From Chitinophagaceae bacterium (GTDB lineage: Bacteria > Bacteroidota > Bacteroidia > Chitinophagales > Chitinophagaceae), in the NCBI GenBank assembly GCA_019745155.1, contig JAIETM010000015.1, positions 143,214 to 207,213 on the forward strand: DNA of 64,000 bases, written 5' to 3'. Made by a program: the position numbers and the translations under genes. Positions 1 through 9,123 of the stretch are shown here, piece after piece. Below the pieces are notes generated by a model. That model ran no database searches. It saw only the letters and a program-made list of their open reading frames with translations, and was not told where the DNA came from. The number at the start of each line of letters is the position of its first letter. Positions within the stretch are counted from its first letter, which is position 1.

Positions 1-1243
1 TTTTATAGACTACTCCTGTTTCAACCTTTTGTGTTTTGTACCCGTTACCACTTCTTACAAATACAACTTTCGCAAGACCCAATGATAGTATGGCTTCTTT
101 TGGTAACCATTTTGCATTTATTGCGTTGCTAAAAATAGTAGCCCGTAACTGGCTGCCGATGGGTAATTGCAAAGCACTGTTATCAATATTTACCCTTGCC
201 GTTAATGTTTTACTTCCGGGTCTGAAAAAAGGTTCAATAAAATAAATAGAGCTGTTAAAATCTTTATCTGGTTTAGCTTCTGGTACAATTTTTACTTTAT
301 TGCCGACTTTAATAAACACCTGGTCTGATGGATAGATATTCAGCAAAGCCCACACTTTATTAGGGTTATAAACTTTAAAAATAGTCTGCCCCTTTTGTAA
401 ATACATTCCTTCTTTAAGGCTAAGCTCTTGGGTTGTTAGTGATGTAGCTTCATTCATAGCGGGAGCTTCCGGAACGGAGTTATTCATCTCCGTATTTAAC
501 GCCTCATGAATATGACCGCTGTACCTGCTGTAAACAGGTACAGTAAAAAGTGGTTTTTGTGTACTTACCACCTGCTGTAGTTGTTCACCAGGAAAACCAA
601 GCAACAATAATTTTTCTTTAGCTGCATTAATTAATGAGCTATTGGATGGATCGTTTTTTATCAGAAATAAAAGATTTTGCTGTGCGGTAAGCAACTCAGG
701 GCTGTAAATGTCCATTATTTTTTGCCCTTGTTTAATCAACTGGTAGCGATACCGGACATACAACTTTTCAATCCTTCCACTTATCCGTGCAGATATTGCT
801 CCGACTTCAGTAGTGTTGTACGCTGTATAACCAAGTGCATTAATTTCTACGGGTTCTTCACTGCTTAATAGCGTTGTAGAAGGTATGGTAGAAATTGCAT
901 AGCCGTTGGTCGGCTGCAGTAAAGTATGCAAAGAAACATCGTGTATTTCTTTGCTTGCACTTTCCTTTTTTACCAGGTGCATTCCACAAATAGGGCAATC
1001 GCCAGGTTTGTCTCGGATAATTTGGGGATGCATGGAACAGGTGTATAATACCTTCTCTTCTGCGGAAGAAGCACTCATATTCCCATCCTTACTATCCATG
1101 TTCATGTTTTCCATTTCAGCCATCTCTTCGTGCTGGGTATGTGTAGCATTTTTTGGAATCAGTATTTTAAAATATATCCAAGCGGACACAACCAGTAAAA
1201 CCAGTACCGATGTTATAATTATTGCTATTTTCTTTTTTTTCAT
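1..1243 (-). CDS. cusB: Efflux RND periplasmic adaptor, CusB-like (3' end beyond window)
   Basis: Periplasmic adaptor (membrane fusion protein) linking the RND pump to the outer-membrane channel of a Cu(I)/Ag(I) efflux complex. The ATG is at 1243; about 414 residues are visible and the C-terminus is cut by the window edge. Residues 6-22 form a membrane anchor. A Met/His-rich stretch ([16 protein letters not shown]) follows, and then a heavy-metal-binding domain with YTCSMHP at 67-73 and CPICGMHL at 83-90. The rest has the barrel-sandwich and lipoyl-like features of the family, for example [14 protein letters not shown] and [14 protein letters not shown]. It lies 19 bp downstream of the multicopper oxidase gene and in the same operon as the CusC-like gene. 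The fused metal-binding domain is typical of Bacteroidota CusB proteins. Confidence 0.9.
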   Translation of the reverse strand, partial: MKKKKIAIIITSVLVLLVVSAWIYFKILIPKNATHTQHEEMAEMENMNMDSKDGNMSASSAEEKVLYTCSMHPQIIRDKPGDCPICGMHLVKKESASKEIHDVSLHTLLQPTNGYAISTIPSTTLLSSEEPVEINALGYTAYNTTEVGAISARISGRIEKLYVRYRYQLIKQGQKIMDIYSPELLTAQQNLLFLIKNDPSNSSLINAAKEKLLLLGFPGEQLQQVVSTQKPLFTVPVYSRYSGHIHEALNTEMNNSVPEAPAMNEATSLTTQELSLKEGMYLQKGQTIFKVYNPNKVWALLNIYPSDQVFIKVGNKVKIVPEAKPDKDFNSSIYFIEPFFRPGSKTLTARVNIDNSALQLPIGSQLRATIFSNAINAKWLPKEAILSLGLAKVVFVRSGNGYKTQKVETGVVYK

Positions 1244-1262
1244 AACTGATTAATAAAATATT

Positions 1263-2759
1263 TTAAGTCAATTGATATTGTAACATCATGCCGTCATCTT
1301 CATGTTCACGATTGTGGCAATGAAAAACGAATACACCTGTTAATGTTGAAAATGGAATAATGATTTTTACCGTTTCACGGGGCATTACTAAAACAGTATC
1401 TTTCCAGCCGCTTTCAGAAGCTGACAACTGTGCCCGGCCACCGCTTCTTTCCAATACCTGAAAATGTACGCCGTGCAGGTGCATAGGATGTGGTTCATCA
1501 CCCTGTGAATTATCAAATACCCATATCTCTGTTGCATTAGCTGTTACATTTTCATCAATCCTGTTTTTATCATAAATCTTATCATTGATTCTGTGTATGC
1601 CTGTCATATTCATGCCACTGCTCATTTGCATGGCATTTATAACAAAGTTTCTTGTCTTTGAAGATGCGGAAGGAGAAATAGCATTAACAGAAGAAAGCGA
1701 AGCTGGTAAAGTAAACCCATCACTTATGGTTTGTGTTACTTTAAACTTCATAATCTTAAACCCTTGCTTACCTTGTGCACTGCCAGCATTATCAAACATC
1801 TTGCTCTCTAAAAATATATCAGTGCCTATGTTAAGCCCGGCAAAGTTTACCAGCACATCTAATCTTTCGCCTGGTGCCAGTACAATGTTTTTAACTGCTG
1901 TGGGATTTTTTAATAACCCACCATCATTTCCAATAATAATTAAATCAGCATTATTACTGAAAGCAAGGTTATAGATACGGGCATTAGAACCATTTAATAT
2001 CCGCAACCTGTAAAATCTTGTTGCCACCTCTGTGTAAGGAGATGCTTCTCCATTTACAATAATTGTTTCGCCCATATAGCCAGACATTACTTCTCCCATA
2101 GAAGGGTTATAAGCGATGCCAGATGCAGTAAGTCGTTTGTCCTGTATTACTAAGGGGATTTCATAAATACCAGAGGGCAGGTTTAAAGCTGCTTCTTCTG
2201 CATCGTTAATTATAAACAAACCGGCTAAACCCCGGAATGCCTGTCTTGCTGTTGCCCCATCTGGATGCGGATGATACCAGCATAGTCCTGCACGTTGATT
2301 AACTGCGAACTGGTAATTAAACCCACTGCCTGGATTTATAACAGATTCCGGATGCCCATCCATATTGGCAGGAATCTTTAAACCGTGCCAGTGGATATTA
2401 CTTTTTTCAGAAAGATTATTCTGGAAATTTATGTTGGTATTAATGCCACTATTAACACGGATAGTAGGACCCAGTATTCCATTAGCCTGGTAGCCCAATA
2501 CAGAAATATTGCTGCCATTAATATTTGCCATTGTTGCCTGAGCCGTTAATGCTGTATTGCCTGTTACTGTGTTGGGAATGGGTAATAACCTGCTGAAATT
2601 TCCTTCTGTTACGGGAACCGGTTGCCCGCCCATATTCATATTCCCCCCATTCATCATGTTGTTCTTATTACATGCTGCTAAAAAGGCTGCAATGGAGCCC
2701 GTTATTAATATACCGCCTGCTCCTATCACTGTATTTTTAAAAAACTTCCTGCGTTTCAT
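1263..2759 (-). CDS. Multicopper oxidase, CueO/CopA-like, Tat lipoprotein
   Basis: Exported laccase-type oxidase, probably oxidising Cu(I) to the less toxic Cu(II) with reduction of O2 to water. The 498-residue protein starts with a twin-arginine signal (MKRRKFFK) and has a lipobox-like LAAC with Cys30. A Met/Asn/Gly-rich linker (31-45) follows and may bind copper. All four copper-ligand motifs are present: HWHG at 123-126, WYHPHPDG at 161-168, HPMHLHG at 424-430, and HCHNREHEDDGMM at 480-492, which carries the type 1 Cys481 and His486. It lies between the CusC-like and CusB genes with short gaps, as expected for a copper-resistance operon. Substrate preference is inferred from this context. 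Confidence 0.93.
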   Translation of the reverse strand: MKRRKFFKNTVIGAGGILITGSIAAFLAACNKNNMMNGGNMNMGGQPVPVTEGNFSRLLPIPNTVTGNTALTAQATMANINGSNISVLGYQANGILGPTIRVNSGINTNINFQNNLSEKSNIHWHGLKIPANMDGHPESVINPGSGFNYQFAVNQRAGLCWYHPHPDGATARQAFRGLAGLFIINDAEEAALNLPSGIYEIPLVIQDKRLTASGIAYNPSMGEVMSGYMGETIIVNGEASPYTEVATRFYRLRILNGSNARIYNLAFSNNADLIIIGNDGGLLKNPTAVKNIVLAPGERLDVLVNFAGLNIGTDIFLESKMFDNAGSAQGKQGFKIMKFKVTQTISDGFTLPASLSSVNAISPSASSKTRNFVINAMQMSSGMNMTGIHRINDKIYDKNRIDENVTANATEIWVFDNSQGDEPHPMHLHGVHFQVLERSGGRAQLSASESGWKDTVLVMPRETVKIIIPFSTLTGVFVFHCHNREHEDDGMMLQYQLT

Positions 2760-2782
2760 AATAGAGGTTTATGATAAATAAA

Positions 2783-4039
2783 TTATTTTATTTGTAAGAT
2801 CCTTTCCAATTCAACCTGCATCGTTAGCAATTCCTGCAATTGCTTTAAATAGTCAAGCTGTGTCATATTTAATGTTTCCCATGCATCAAATAATTCAAAT
2901 AACTCTTCTGTATTCTGTTCGTATGACAACTGATAAGTTTGATAGTTTCTGCGAAGGGCTGGCAGGATTTTTTCTTCAAATAATTTGATTTGCTTTTTTT
3001 TATTGAGAATATCAGTTCGCATACTATAAGCCATGCCGGTTGATTCATTTAAAATCATTTTCTTTTGCTGTTGCAATGACTCATTTTTCCATTTCAGGCT
3101 TTCAATATTGGCTTTATTCATTTTTGCTGACCATCGGGCCATTGGTAAACGCACCATTGCCATTGCTGTAAATTGCATGGGCTGACGTGCCCAGCCATAA
3201 GCATTTTCAAACCGGAATCCAAACTCCGGCAACAACCTTGTCCTTTCAGTTTCCTGTTTTAATATATTCACATACATTTCTTTTTCGATAGCTTTGATAT
3301 CACTCCTGTTGGTTACAAATAGCGCAGTATCAAAGACTATACTTTGATAATCCTTAATGATATAAGAAGTGTCAATATCAAATTCAACTGTTTTATCCCG
3401 GTACATTAACGTGTTGAGATTATATTTTCTTTGCTTTATTTCATTCTCCAGCATAATCCTCATACTTTGTACATTTGCAAGCGCTGCCTTTGCCTTGTAG
3501 TAAGCGTTAATCTTTTCAAGCCCGTTTTTATACCGTATCTCAGCGCTTTGAATCATATAGTTTAAAAGCTTTTCATTATCATCTAAAATCAACAACTGTT
3601 TTTTTATTACTATCCATTCATAATAATTTTTCTTTGCATCTGCATACAACTGGTTTAGTGTATAACCTTTCTTTTCCTTTTCTACCGATGACATGGACGA
3701 CATGTATTTATAATCTGCATTTAACCGTTTGGGGTTAGGTATGATTTGTTGTGCTGCAATGGTATATTGTCCCATACCGGGTTGCCCATTCATTGACTTC
3801 CAGTAACGGGGAGCATAAGGTGTCATAAAAAATCCTGATGACAGCTCAGGAGCCATCCAGCTTTTAGCGCCTTTGGCAGCTTCATCCAATGAACGAACTT
3901 CCGCATCATACATTTTCAAAGTGGGATTACTCAACTGAATTGAATCCAGAATTGAATTAATGTCTGATGTTTTTTGAGCATGAGCCGGAAGAACAAATTG
4001 GACTATGAGGCCAAAAAATAAATAAAATGCTTTTTTCAT
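2783..4039 (-). CDS. cusC: TolC-family outer-membrane channel, CusC-like
   Basis: Outer-membrane efflux channel that would complete the CusCBA complex. The 418-residue protein has a cleavable signal peptide (hydrophobic 3-17, cleavage after AHAQ). Two internally similar halves of long amphipathic helices follow, the pattern of the outer membrane efflux protein family; examples are ELLEFD-like coiled-coil segments near the C-terminus and LNQLYADAKKNYYEW near 137. Its length fits the family. It is 23 bp upstream of the multicopper oxidase gene and is probably cotranscribed with it and cusB. The cusA gene is not adjacent: it lies 3 kb further upstream on the same strand, separated by five genes. 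Confidence 0.85.
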   Translation of the reverse strand: MKKAFYLFFGLIVQFVLPAHAQKTSDINSILDSIQLSNPTLKMYDAEVRSLDEAAKGAKSWMAPELSSGFFMTPYAPRYWKSMNGQPGMGQYTIAAQQIIPNPKRLNADYKYMSSMSSVEKEKKGYTLNQLYADAKKNYYEWIVIKKQLLILDDNEKLLNYMIQSAEIRYKNGLEKINAYYKAKAALANVQSMRIMLENEIKQRKYNLNTLMYRDKTVEFDIDTSYIIKDYQSIVFDTALFVTNRSDIKAIEKEMYVNILKQETERTRLLPEFGFRFENAYGWARQPMQFTAMAMVRLPMARWSAKMNKANIESLKWKNESLQQQKKMILNESTGMAYSMRTDILNKKKQIKLFEEKILPALRRNYQTYQLSYEQNTEELFELFDAWETLNMTQLDYLKQLQELLTMQVELERILQIK

Positions 4040-4074
4040 GAAATAAATATTTATATCGTTTACTTTTCTATTTT

Positions 4075-5061
4075 CTATAATTCATTTTCACAGCTACTGC
4101 TGTTTTCAAAACAATTCAGGTTATAAATAGTGGTTGAAGTAATATTGTCCAAAGCTGTGTCAGTTAAAAAAGCCTGATGACTTGTAATAAGCACATTATT
4201 AAATGTCAGTAATCTTGAAATGGTATCATCCTGCAACACATCTTCAGAATGGTCTTCAAAAAATAATCCAGACTCTTCTTCATAAACATCAATACCCAGG
4301 TAACCGATTTGCCGGTTTTTAAGACCAACAATTACATCCTTAGTATTAATTAAAGCTCCCCGGCTGGTATTGATGAGCATTACACCGGATTTCATTTTAC
4401 TAATAGATTCATTACAAATCATGTAACGGGTAGCAGGTGTAAGAGGCACATGCAGCGTTATGATATCCGACTCTTTATATATTCTTTCGTAATCTGTATA
4501 AATAACACCATATTTTTCTTTAAGCATTTCATTCTCTACCTGGTCTGTAGCAAGGATTTTACAATCAAATCCATATAGTATCCTGGCAACAACTGCTCCT
4601 ATTTGCCCTGTACCTATAATGCCCACCGTTTTACCGTGCATATCAAACCCAGTCAAACCATCTAATGAAAAATTTAAATCATGTACCCGGTTATTGGCAC
4701 GGATAAGTTTACGGTTTAATGCCAGCATTAATGCTACCGTATGTTCTGCTACTGCATAGGGAGAATAAGCAGGCACTCTTGCAGTACGGAAGCCTAATTG
4801 TTTTGCCTTTTCAAGATTAACATGATTGTACCCGGCAGAGCGAAGTACAAGAAATCTTATGCCTGCTTCACTTAGCTTTTCTATTACAGGAGCAGACGCA
4901 TCATCATTTACAAATATGGATACGGCTTTAGCGCCTTTTGCTAAATAAGCTGTTTCACTTGTTAGAGGAACATCCAATAACCTTAGATTGTGTTTACTGT
5001 CATTTGCTTTTAGCAGATACTCCTTTTCAAATTTGTGTGTACTGTATATTACCGTATCCAT
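4075..5061 (-). CDS. ldhA: D-2-hydroxyacid (D-lactate) dehydrogenase family
   Basis: NAD-dependent reduction of pyruvate (or another 2-ketoacid) to the D-2-hydroxyacid in the cytoplasm. The 328-residue protein has the family layout: substrate domain with SAGYNH at 75-80, Rossmann nucleotide-binding GTGQIG at 150-155, catalytic Arg in INTSRGALIN near 235, Glu in DVYEEESG, and catalytic His in SHQAFLT near 296. All catalytic residues are present and the length is normal for LdhA-type enzymes. It sits between the cusC-like gene (35 bp) and a metal-binding lipoprotein gene. Why a fermentative dehydrogenase is carried on a metal island is not evident; redox balancing when metals block respiration is one guess. 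Confidence 0.85.
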   Translation of the reverse strand: MDTVIYSTHKFEKEYLLKANDSKHNLRLLDVPLTSETAYLAKGAKAVSIFVNDDASAPVIEKLSEAGIRFLVLRSAGYNHVNLEKAKQLGFRTARVPAYSPYAVAEHTVALMLALNRKLIRANNRVHDLNFSLDGLTGFDMHGKTVGIIGTGQIGAVVARILYGFDCKILATDQVENEMLKEKYGVIYTDYERIYKESDIITLHVPLTPATRYMICNESISKMKSGVMLINTSRGALINTKDVIVGLKNRQIGYLGIDVYEEESGLFFEDHSEDVLQDDTISRLLTFNNVLITSHQAFLTDTALDNITSTTIYNLNCFENSSSCENEL

Positions 5062-5118
5062 TTTAAATTTATTTAATGCTATGACTGTCTGTACTGATAA
5101 TACTATAACATGCCGTTA

Positions 5119-5556
5119 CTAATTTGCTTTTGAACTATGACTTTGTTTAAAATGTTTTTCGAAATATTCCTTTGCATTTGTTTCTGATTTAAAATACAAT
5201 ACATCTTCCTTAGAGCCTGGCTTACCAATTATAAAAGCTATTGATTTATCAACCTGTTCCCTGGAAAGAGGGTCAGAGGTAAACCGGGAAGTAGAATCTT
5301 CATTCAACGTTTTTACACATCCTTCGCAGCAGCCGTAGTATATTTTATTATTTAATGGAACTGCAATCTGAACAGAATTCATAAATCTGTTGTTAACCAT
5401 ACACACTTCATTGTTTGGAAGTTTTGTGATGCCAGAGTCGGAAAATATTACCGTATTAAAAGTATTTTTTGCTGTGCTCTTACTATCTGAATTGCATGAG
5501 ATTAAAGCAAACAGAATAAGAGCAAAAATAATCGGGGAATAATATTTCGTTTTCAT
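5119..5556 (-). CDS. Lipoprotein with YHS/TRASH-like Cys metal-binding motif
   Basis: Predicted lipoprotein of 145 residues: hydrophobic signal followed by the lipobox LISC at residues 18-21. The mature part has EVCMVNNRFM, then YYGCCEGCVKTL and FTSDPLS, ending with a segment that reads VLYFKSETNAKEYF. This order (CMV, YYGCC..C, DP, VDK, LYF) is that of small YHS/TRASH-like metal-binding proteins common in Bacteroidota metal loci. The Cys cluster suggests binding of copper or a similar soft metal in the periplasm. It lies 52 bp downstream of the ATP-cone gene. I do not know an experimentally characterised homologue. Confidence 0.65.
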   Translation of the reverse strand: MKTKYYSPIIFALILFALISCNSDSKSTAKNTFNTVIFSDSGITKLPNNEVCMVNNRFMNSVQIAVPLNNKIYYGCCEGCVKTLNEDSTSRFTSDPLSREQVDKSIAFIIGKPGSKEDVLYFKSETNAKEYFEKHFKQSHSSKAN

Positions 5557-5608
5557 TTTGAATTGATTTTTTATCTTTTTAATAATTATAAATTATCTGA
5601 CTGATACA

Positions 5609-6475
5609 TTAGTGAAGTTTTTTTTGGATGAGTGAATGACATAATTCATTACCTTCCCTGATAATCCTATCAGCTCTATCGCCTTTAATACCGATTTGTG
5701 ATAATAATTGCGGATTGTGACAGAGTTCTTTACACATTACGATATGCCTATTTAATAATTCATTTTTTTCATGTACACTTAATGTGGTAAGACAGGTTAG
5801 GGGATACAAACCTGTTTCGTCGATAATATCTTTCAGTCCCTTACCAAAGGGGTAATCCCACGACCACAGATGCAGACAAGCACATGAGCCATATTGAATC
5901 GCATCTGTTGTTAATCTTGTATTGGTAACCACCCAGCCCTGGTGGAATTTCATACCATGCCCTGGTATTTGCTTCCATTGTTCTTCAACATCCCTAAACC
6001 GGGAATGTATGTAGAGCGGAATTTTTACGTTTGTTACATTCCCTGGCTGATTGTGGTATTTACATTCAATCATAAAATGCTGGTTGTCCTTTTCTGCAAT
6101 TACATCTACTTCATGCTTTACGCATTTACCCCGCACTGTAATGCCTACCTGTACGGCATAACCTTGTTCTTTCAATAAAGCGGCAATAAAATTCTCAAAA
6201 GGGAAACCGGATGGTCCTAATTCCATAATTGCCTGTTTCAAATGAAATCTGGCTGCCATAGGCTTCGAACGACTTTTTAATTTACTCATGGCCATTTTAT
6301 AAATTTTTTTAGTCGGGATTCCATCATACAGCCTGCTTTCAATATCTATGAGAATATCGGTGGCTAATCTTTCATTTGCACCTGCTTTACCCAGTGCATG
6401 CAGTAATTGTTCTGAATTAAAGGGTTCCTGTTCACCACTGTGTTTTTTTATTAATATTTGTCTACTCTTAGCCAT
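5609..6475 (-). CDS. ATP-cone domain fused to Mrr-like PD-(D/E)XK nuclease
   Basis: A 288-residue cytoplasmic protein. Residues about 5-90 match an ATP-cone, the nucleotide-sensing module of ribonucleotide reductases (FNSEQLLHALGKAGAN; GIPTKKIYKMAMSKLK). Residues about 90-200 look like a restriction-endonuclease-fold domain: FENFIAALLKEQGY, HEVDVIAEKDN with Asp124, and FMIECKYHN with Glu137 and Lys139, which together make the D-x12-ExK catalytic pattern. The C-terminal part, about 200-288, is of unknown function with a helical HhH-like end (LLSQIGIKGDRADRI). Such fusions suggest a nuclease gated by nucleotide levels, but target and role are unknown. It is embedded between metal genes, 11 bp downstream of a DUF4136 gene. 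Confidence 0.7.
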   Translation of the reverse strand: MAKSRQILIKKHSGEQEPFNSEQLLHALGKAGANERLATDILIDIESRLYDGIPTKKIYKMAMSKLKSRSKPMAARFHLKQAIMELGPSGFPFENFIAALLKEQGYAVQVGITVRGKCVKHEVDVIAEKDNQHFMIECKYHNQPGNVTNVKIPLYIHSRFRDVEEQWKQIPGHGMKFHQGWVVTNTRLTTDAIQYGSCACLHLWSWDYPFGKGLKDIIDETGLYPLTCLTTLSVHEKNELLNRHIVMCKELCHNPQLLSQIGIKGDRADRIIREGNELCHSLIQKKLH

Positions 6476-6486
6476 TATTTCAGCTT

Positions 6487-7152
6487 TTAATTTTTTGTTT
6501 CACTTCGATGCTTGCGAAATGGTTTTACAGGATATTGTTCCAGCATATCATACACTACCGGGTGAAGGTTCATTTGCAGGTAAGCTGTATCATATAAATC
6601 TGCATTAGCCGTTCCAGACCATACTATTTTTTCCTGCACCCTGTCAATAACATTTAGCGTAATTGAATTTTTAATATAGGTTTCCCTGACGGCAGTATTT
6701 TCTTTTGGGTAGTTAAAATATTTATAGGTAAATGGTTTATTGTATTTAAGTGGATTATTTAGGGGATGTAAAAATGGATTACCATATTCTGTTATTGTTG
6801 TTGTGCTGAGTGGCGTTGTAACAGAAGGATTAGCCTTTTCGAGTGTTTTTCTTTTTACAATTAGCTCCAACAATACATCCGGGTTGTCAGTATTTACTTT
6901 GTAACCTCTTTCTCCCATACAATGTGTAAAATAGTTCATGGTATTATTCCGCATCCTTGCAAAAAAATTGTTTGCATCACCGGAATCCTTATCCGGCAGC
7001 CAGGCAAAGGTCTTATACTGTTTAAAATCTGCAGACCGGTCATAGTTGGCTTGTATATCTTTGTACATTTTTTGACTGCATCCTGCCAGTACAAATAATG
7101 CAATACTAATTATGACGCAGTTTTTTATAAAATATGTTGTACTTATTCTCAT
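6487..7152 (-). CDS. DUF4136 lipoprotein (copy 1)
   Basis: Predicted lipoprotein of 221 residues (signal ending in the lipobox LAGC). The N-terminal family signature YDRSADFKQYKTFAWLPD is clear and the C-terminal part contains KIVWSGTANADLYD and HPVVYDMLEQYPVKP. DUF4136 proteins are envelope lipoproteins of unknown function. A second DUF4136 gene at 17960-18604 in the same island shares both signatures. It lies 11 bp downstream of the cusA C-terminal frame, so it is probably in the cusA operon. Confidence 0.8.
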   Translation of the reverse strand: MRISTTYFIKNCVIISIALFVLAGCSQKMYKDIQANYDRSADFKQYKTFAWLPDKDSGDANNFFARMRNNTMNYFTHCMGERGYKVNTDNPDVLLELIVKRKTLEKANPSVTTPLSTTTITEYGNPFLHPLNNPLKYNKPFTYKYFNYPKENTAVRETYIKNSITLNVIDRVQEKIVWSGTANADLYDTAYLQMNLHPVVYDMLEQYPVKPFRKHRSETKN

Positions 7153-7163
7153 GTCTCTTATTT

Positions 7164-9119
7164 TTAATGATGCGTTTCCATTACTTCGATTTTCCCGTGC
7201 TTTCTTAATTCATATTCCTTTTGCATTAAAAATATCAATGGTGTTACCAAGAGAATATGAGTAGATGAAGTCAATACGCCACCAATCATCGGTAGTACTA
7301 TAGGTATCATTACATCACTGCCTACACCAGTACTCCAAAGAATTGGAACTAAACCAAATAACGAAACACTAACCGTCATCAACTTAGGTCTTAGCCTTTT
7401 GGCAGCGCCTGCTATTACGTATTCTTTTAAATCAGCTTTAGTAATTGTTTCCCGGGAATTCCCTTTTTTAGCAACTAATTGCTGCATCGCATCGTTTAGG
7501 TAAATTACCATTACAATACCTGTTTCTACCGCTAAACCAAACAATGCAATAAAGCCAACCGATACAGCTACCGAAAGATTCACTCCCCAGAAATAAACAA
7601 AATAGGCTCCGCCAATCAGGGCAAAAGGAATAGAGATAAGGCTAAAGAAAGCCTCCCTTGCAGAGTGAAAGGCAAAATACATACACATAAAAATGATTAC
7701 CAATACAATGGGCAATATCATTTTTAGTGTTTTTTCACCACGTATCAGGTTTTCATAATTGCCACTCCAGTTGAGATAATAACCTTTTGGCATTTTTGTA
7801 ATCATGGCACTCAGCTTTTTTTGTGCTTCCTCTACAGTACTGGCAAGATCTCTTTCTCTTACATTAAAAAGCACAGTCCCTCTAAGCATGGCATTTTCCG
7901 AATTAATCATCGGGGGGCCTTCAGTAATTTTTACATCTGCCACTGCTTCCAGCGGTATAGGACCGTAGCTCATTGTTTGCACCTGCAGTCTTTTTAATGC
8001 CTGGATATTATTTCGGAAATCCTGGGCAAAACGTGCATTCACAGAAAAACGCTGGCGGCCTTCAATGGTAGTGGTAAGCCGCATACCGCCCAGTGCACTC
8101 TCTACCACCGCATTTACATCGTCCGTGCTTAATCCATATCTTCCGATTTCTTCCCGTTTTATGGCTATATCAATATATTTTCCACCACTTATGGGTTCTA
8201 CATACAGATCTTTAACACCGGGAGTACCTCTTAGTGCTTTTTCTACCTGCTGTGCAAAAGCATAAATAGTATCTAAATTCTGACCAAACACTTTAATTCC
8301 AACATCGGTACGGATGCCAGTTGAAAGCATATTAATACGATTGATGATAGGTTGTGTCCATCCATTTACAACACCGGGTATTTGAAGCTTTCTGTTCAAC
8401 TCATTAATGACACTGTCTTTGGTAAATCCTTTCCTCCATTCCTTTCTTGGTTTCAGCATAATAATTGTTTCTACCATGCTGATGGGGGAATTATCAGTTG
8501 CAGTGTACGCCCTGCCTGCTTTACCCATTACATGGGCTACCTCTGGAACAGAAGTAATAATTTTGTCCTGAACCTGTAATAAGCGTTTCGCCTCTGAATT
8601 GGAAACATCCGGCATCATTACTGGCATAAATAAAAGGGAGCCTTCATCTAATGGTGGCATAAACTCACGGCCAAGTCCCAATACCAATGGAACACTTATT
8701 ATTAATGCAGCTATATTTACACCAAGTGTTACCCATTTTCTTTTAATACAGGCACGAATAACGGGCTCATAAATTCGTTCAAGTACCCGGTTTACCGGAT
8801 TAGCATTATCTGGTAAAAACTTACCTTTCATAAAAAAAGAAATAAGCACCGGGGCCAGCGTTAGTACCAATATTGCATCTACCGCCAGGATAAATGTTTT
8901 AGTATAAGCCAGGGGATGAAATAATTTTCCTTCCTGCCCTATCAAAAGAAATACAGGCAGAAAAGAAGCAATAATAATAATGGTAGAAAAGAATACACCT
9001 CTGGATACTTGCTGGCATGCCTTTTCTATAATTGACATTCTTATGTCGTCAGGAATTTTTCGGTAAGAAGATTTATTTTTTTTACTAAAACGTGCTCTCA
9101 ATTTTTTAAATAAATTCAT
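7164..9119 (-). CDS. cusA: CusA-type RND efflux transporter, C-terminal part
   Basis: Codes for 651 residues from an ATG at 9119; the same frame stays open upstream to 9200 inside the preceding gene. It contains the region after the first transmembrane bundle: FLPVFLLIGQEGKLFHPL, the second periplasmic docking/porter half (INMLSTGIRTDVGIKVFG; GPPMINSENAML) and the last transmembrane helices. The Met residues in INMLSTG and GPPMIN match methionines linked to Cu(I)/Ag(I) transfer in E. coli CusA. With the upstream frame (9124-10407) it makes one complete CusA of normal architecture. The two frames are separated by TAG and 4 nt at an A6 run, so this is a frameshift, a real two-subunit split, or a sequencing error. 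Confidence 0.85.
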   Translation of the reverse strand: MNLFKKLRARFSKKNKSSYRKIPDDIRMSIIEKACQQVSRGVFFSTIIIIASFLPVFLLIGQEGKLFHPLAYTKTFILAVDAILVLTLAPVLISFFMKGKFLPDNANPVNRVLERIYEPVIRACIKRKWVTLGVNIAALIISVPLVLGLGREFMPPLDEGSLLFMPVMMPDVSNSEAKRLLQVQDKIITSVPEVAHVMGKAGRAYTATDNSPISMVETIIMLKPRKEWRKGFTKDSVINELNRKLQIPGVVNGWTQPIINRINMLSTGIRTDVGIKVFGQNLDTIYAFAQQVEKALRGTPGVKDLYVEPISGGKYIDIAIKREEIGRYGLSTDDVNAVVESALGGMRLTTTIEGRQRFSVNARFAQDFRNNIQALKRLQVQTMSYGPIPLEAVADVKITEGPPMINSENAMLRGTVLFNVRERDLASTVEEAQKKLSAMITKMPKGYYLNWSGNYENLIRGEKTLKMILPIVLVIIFMCMYFAFHSAREAFFSLISIPFALIGGAYFVYFWGVNLSVAVSVGFIALFGLAVETGIVMVIYLNDAMQQLVAKKGNSRETITKADLKEYVIAGAAKRLRPKLMTVSVSLFGLVPILWSTGVGSDVMIPIVLPMIGGVLTSSTHILLVTPLIFLMQKEYELRKHGKIEVMETHH

Positions 9120-9123
9120 ATGA

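Noticed and set aside
1585..1974. Long plus-strand frames opposite the island genes
   Set aside because: They are antisense shadows of well supported minus-strand genes (here the multicopper oxidase), with no domain or signal of their own.
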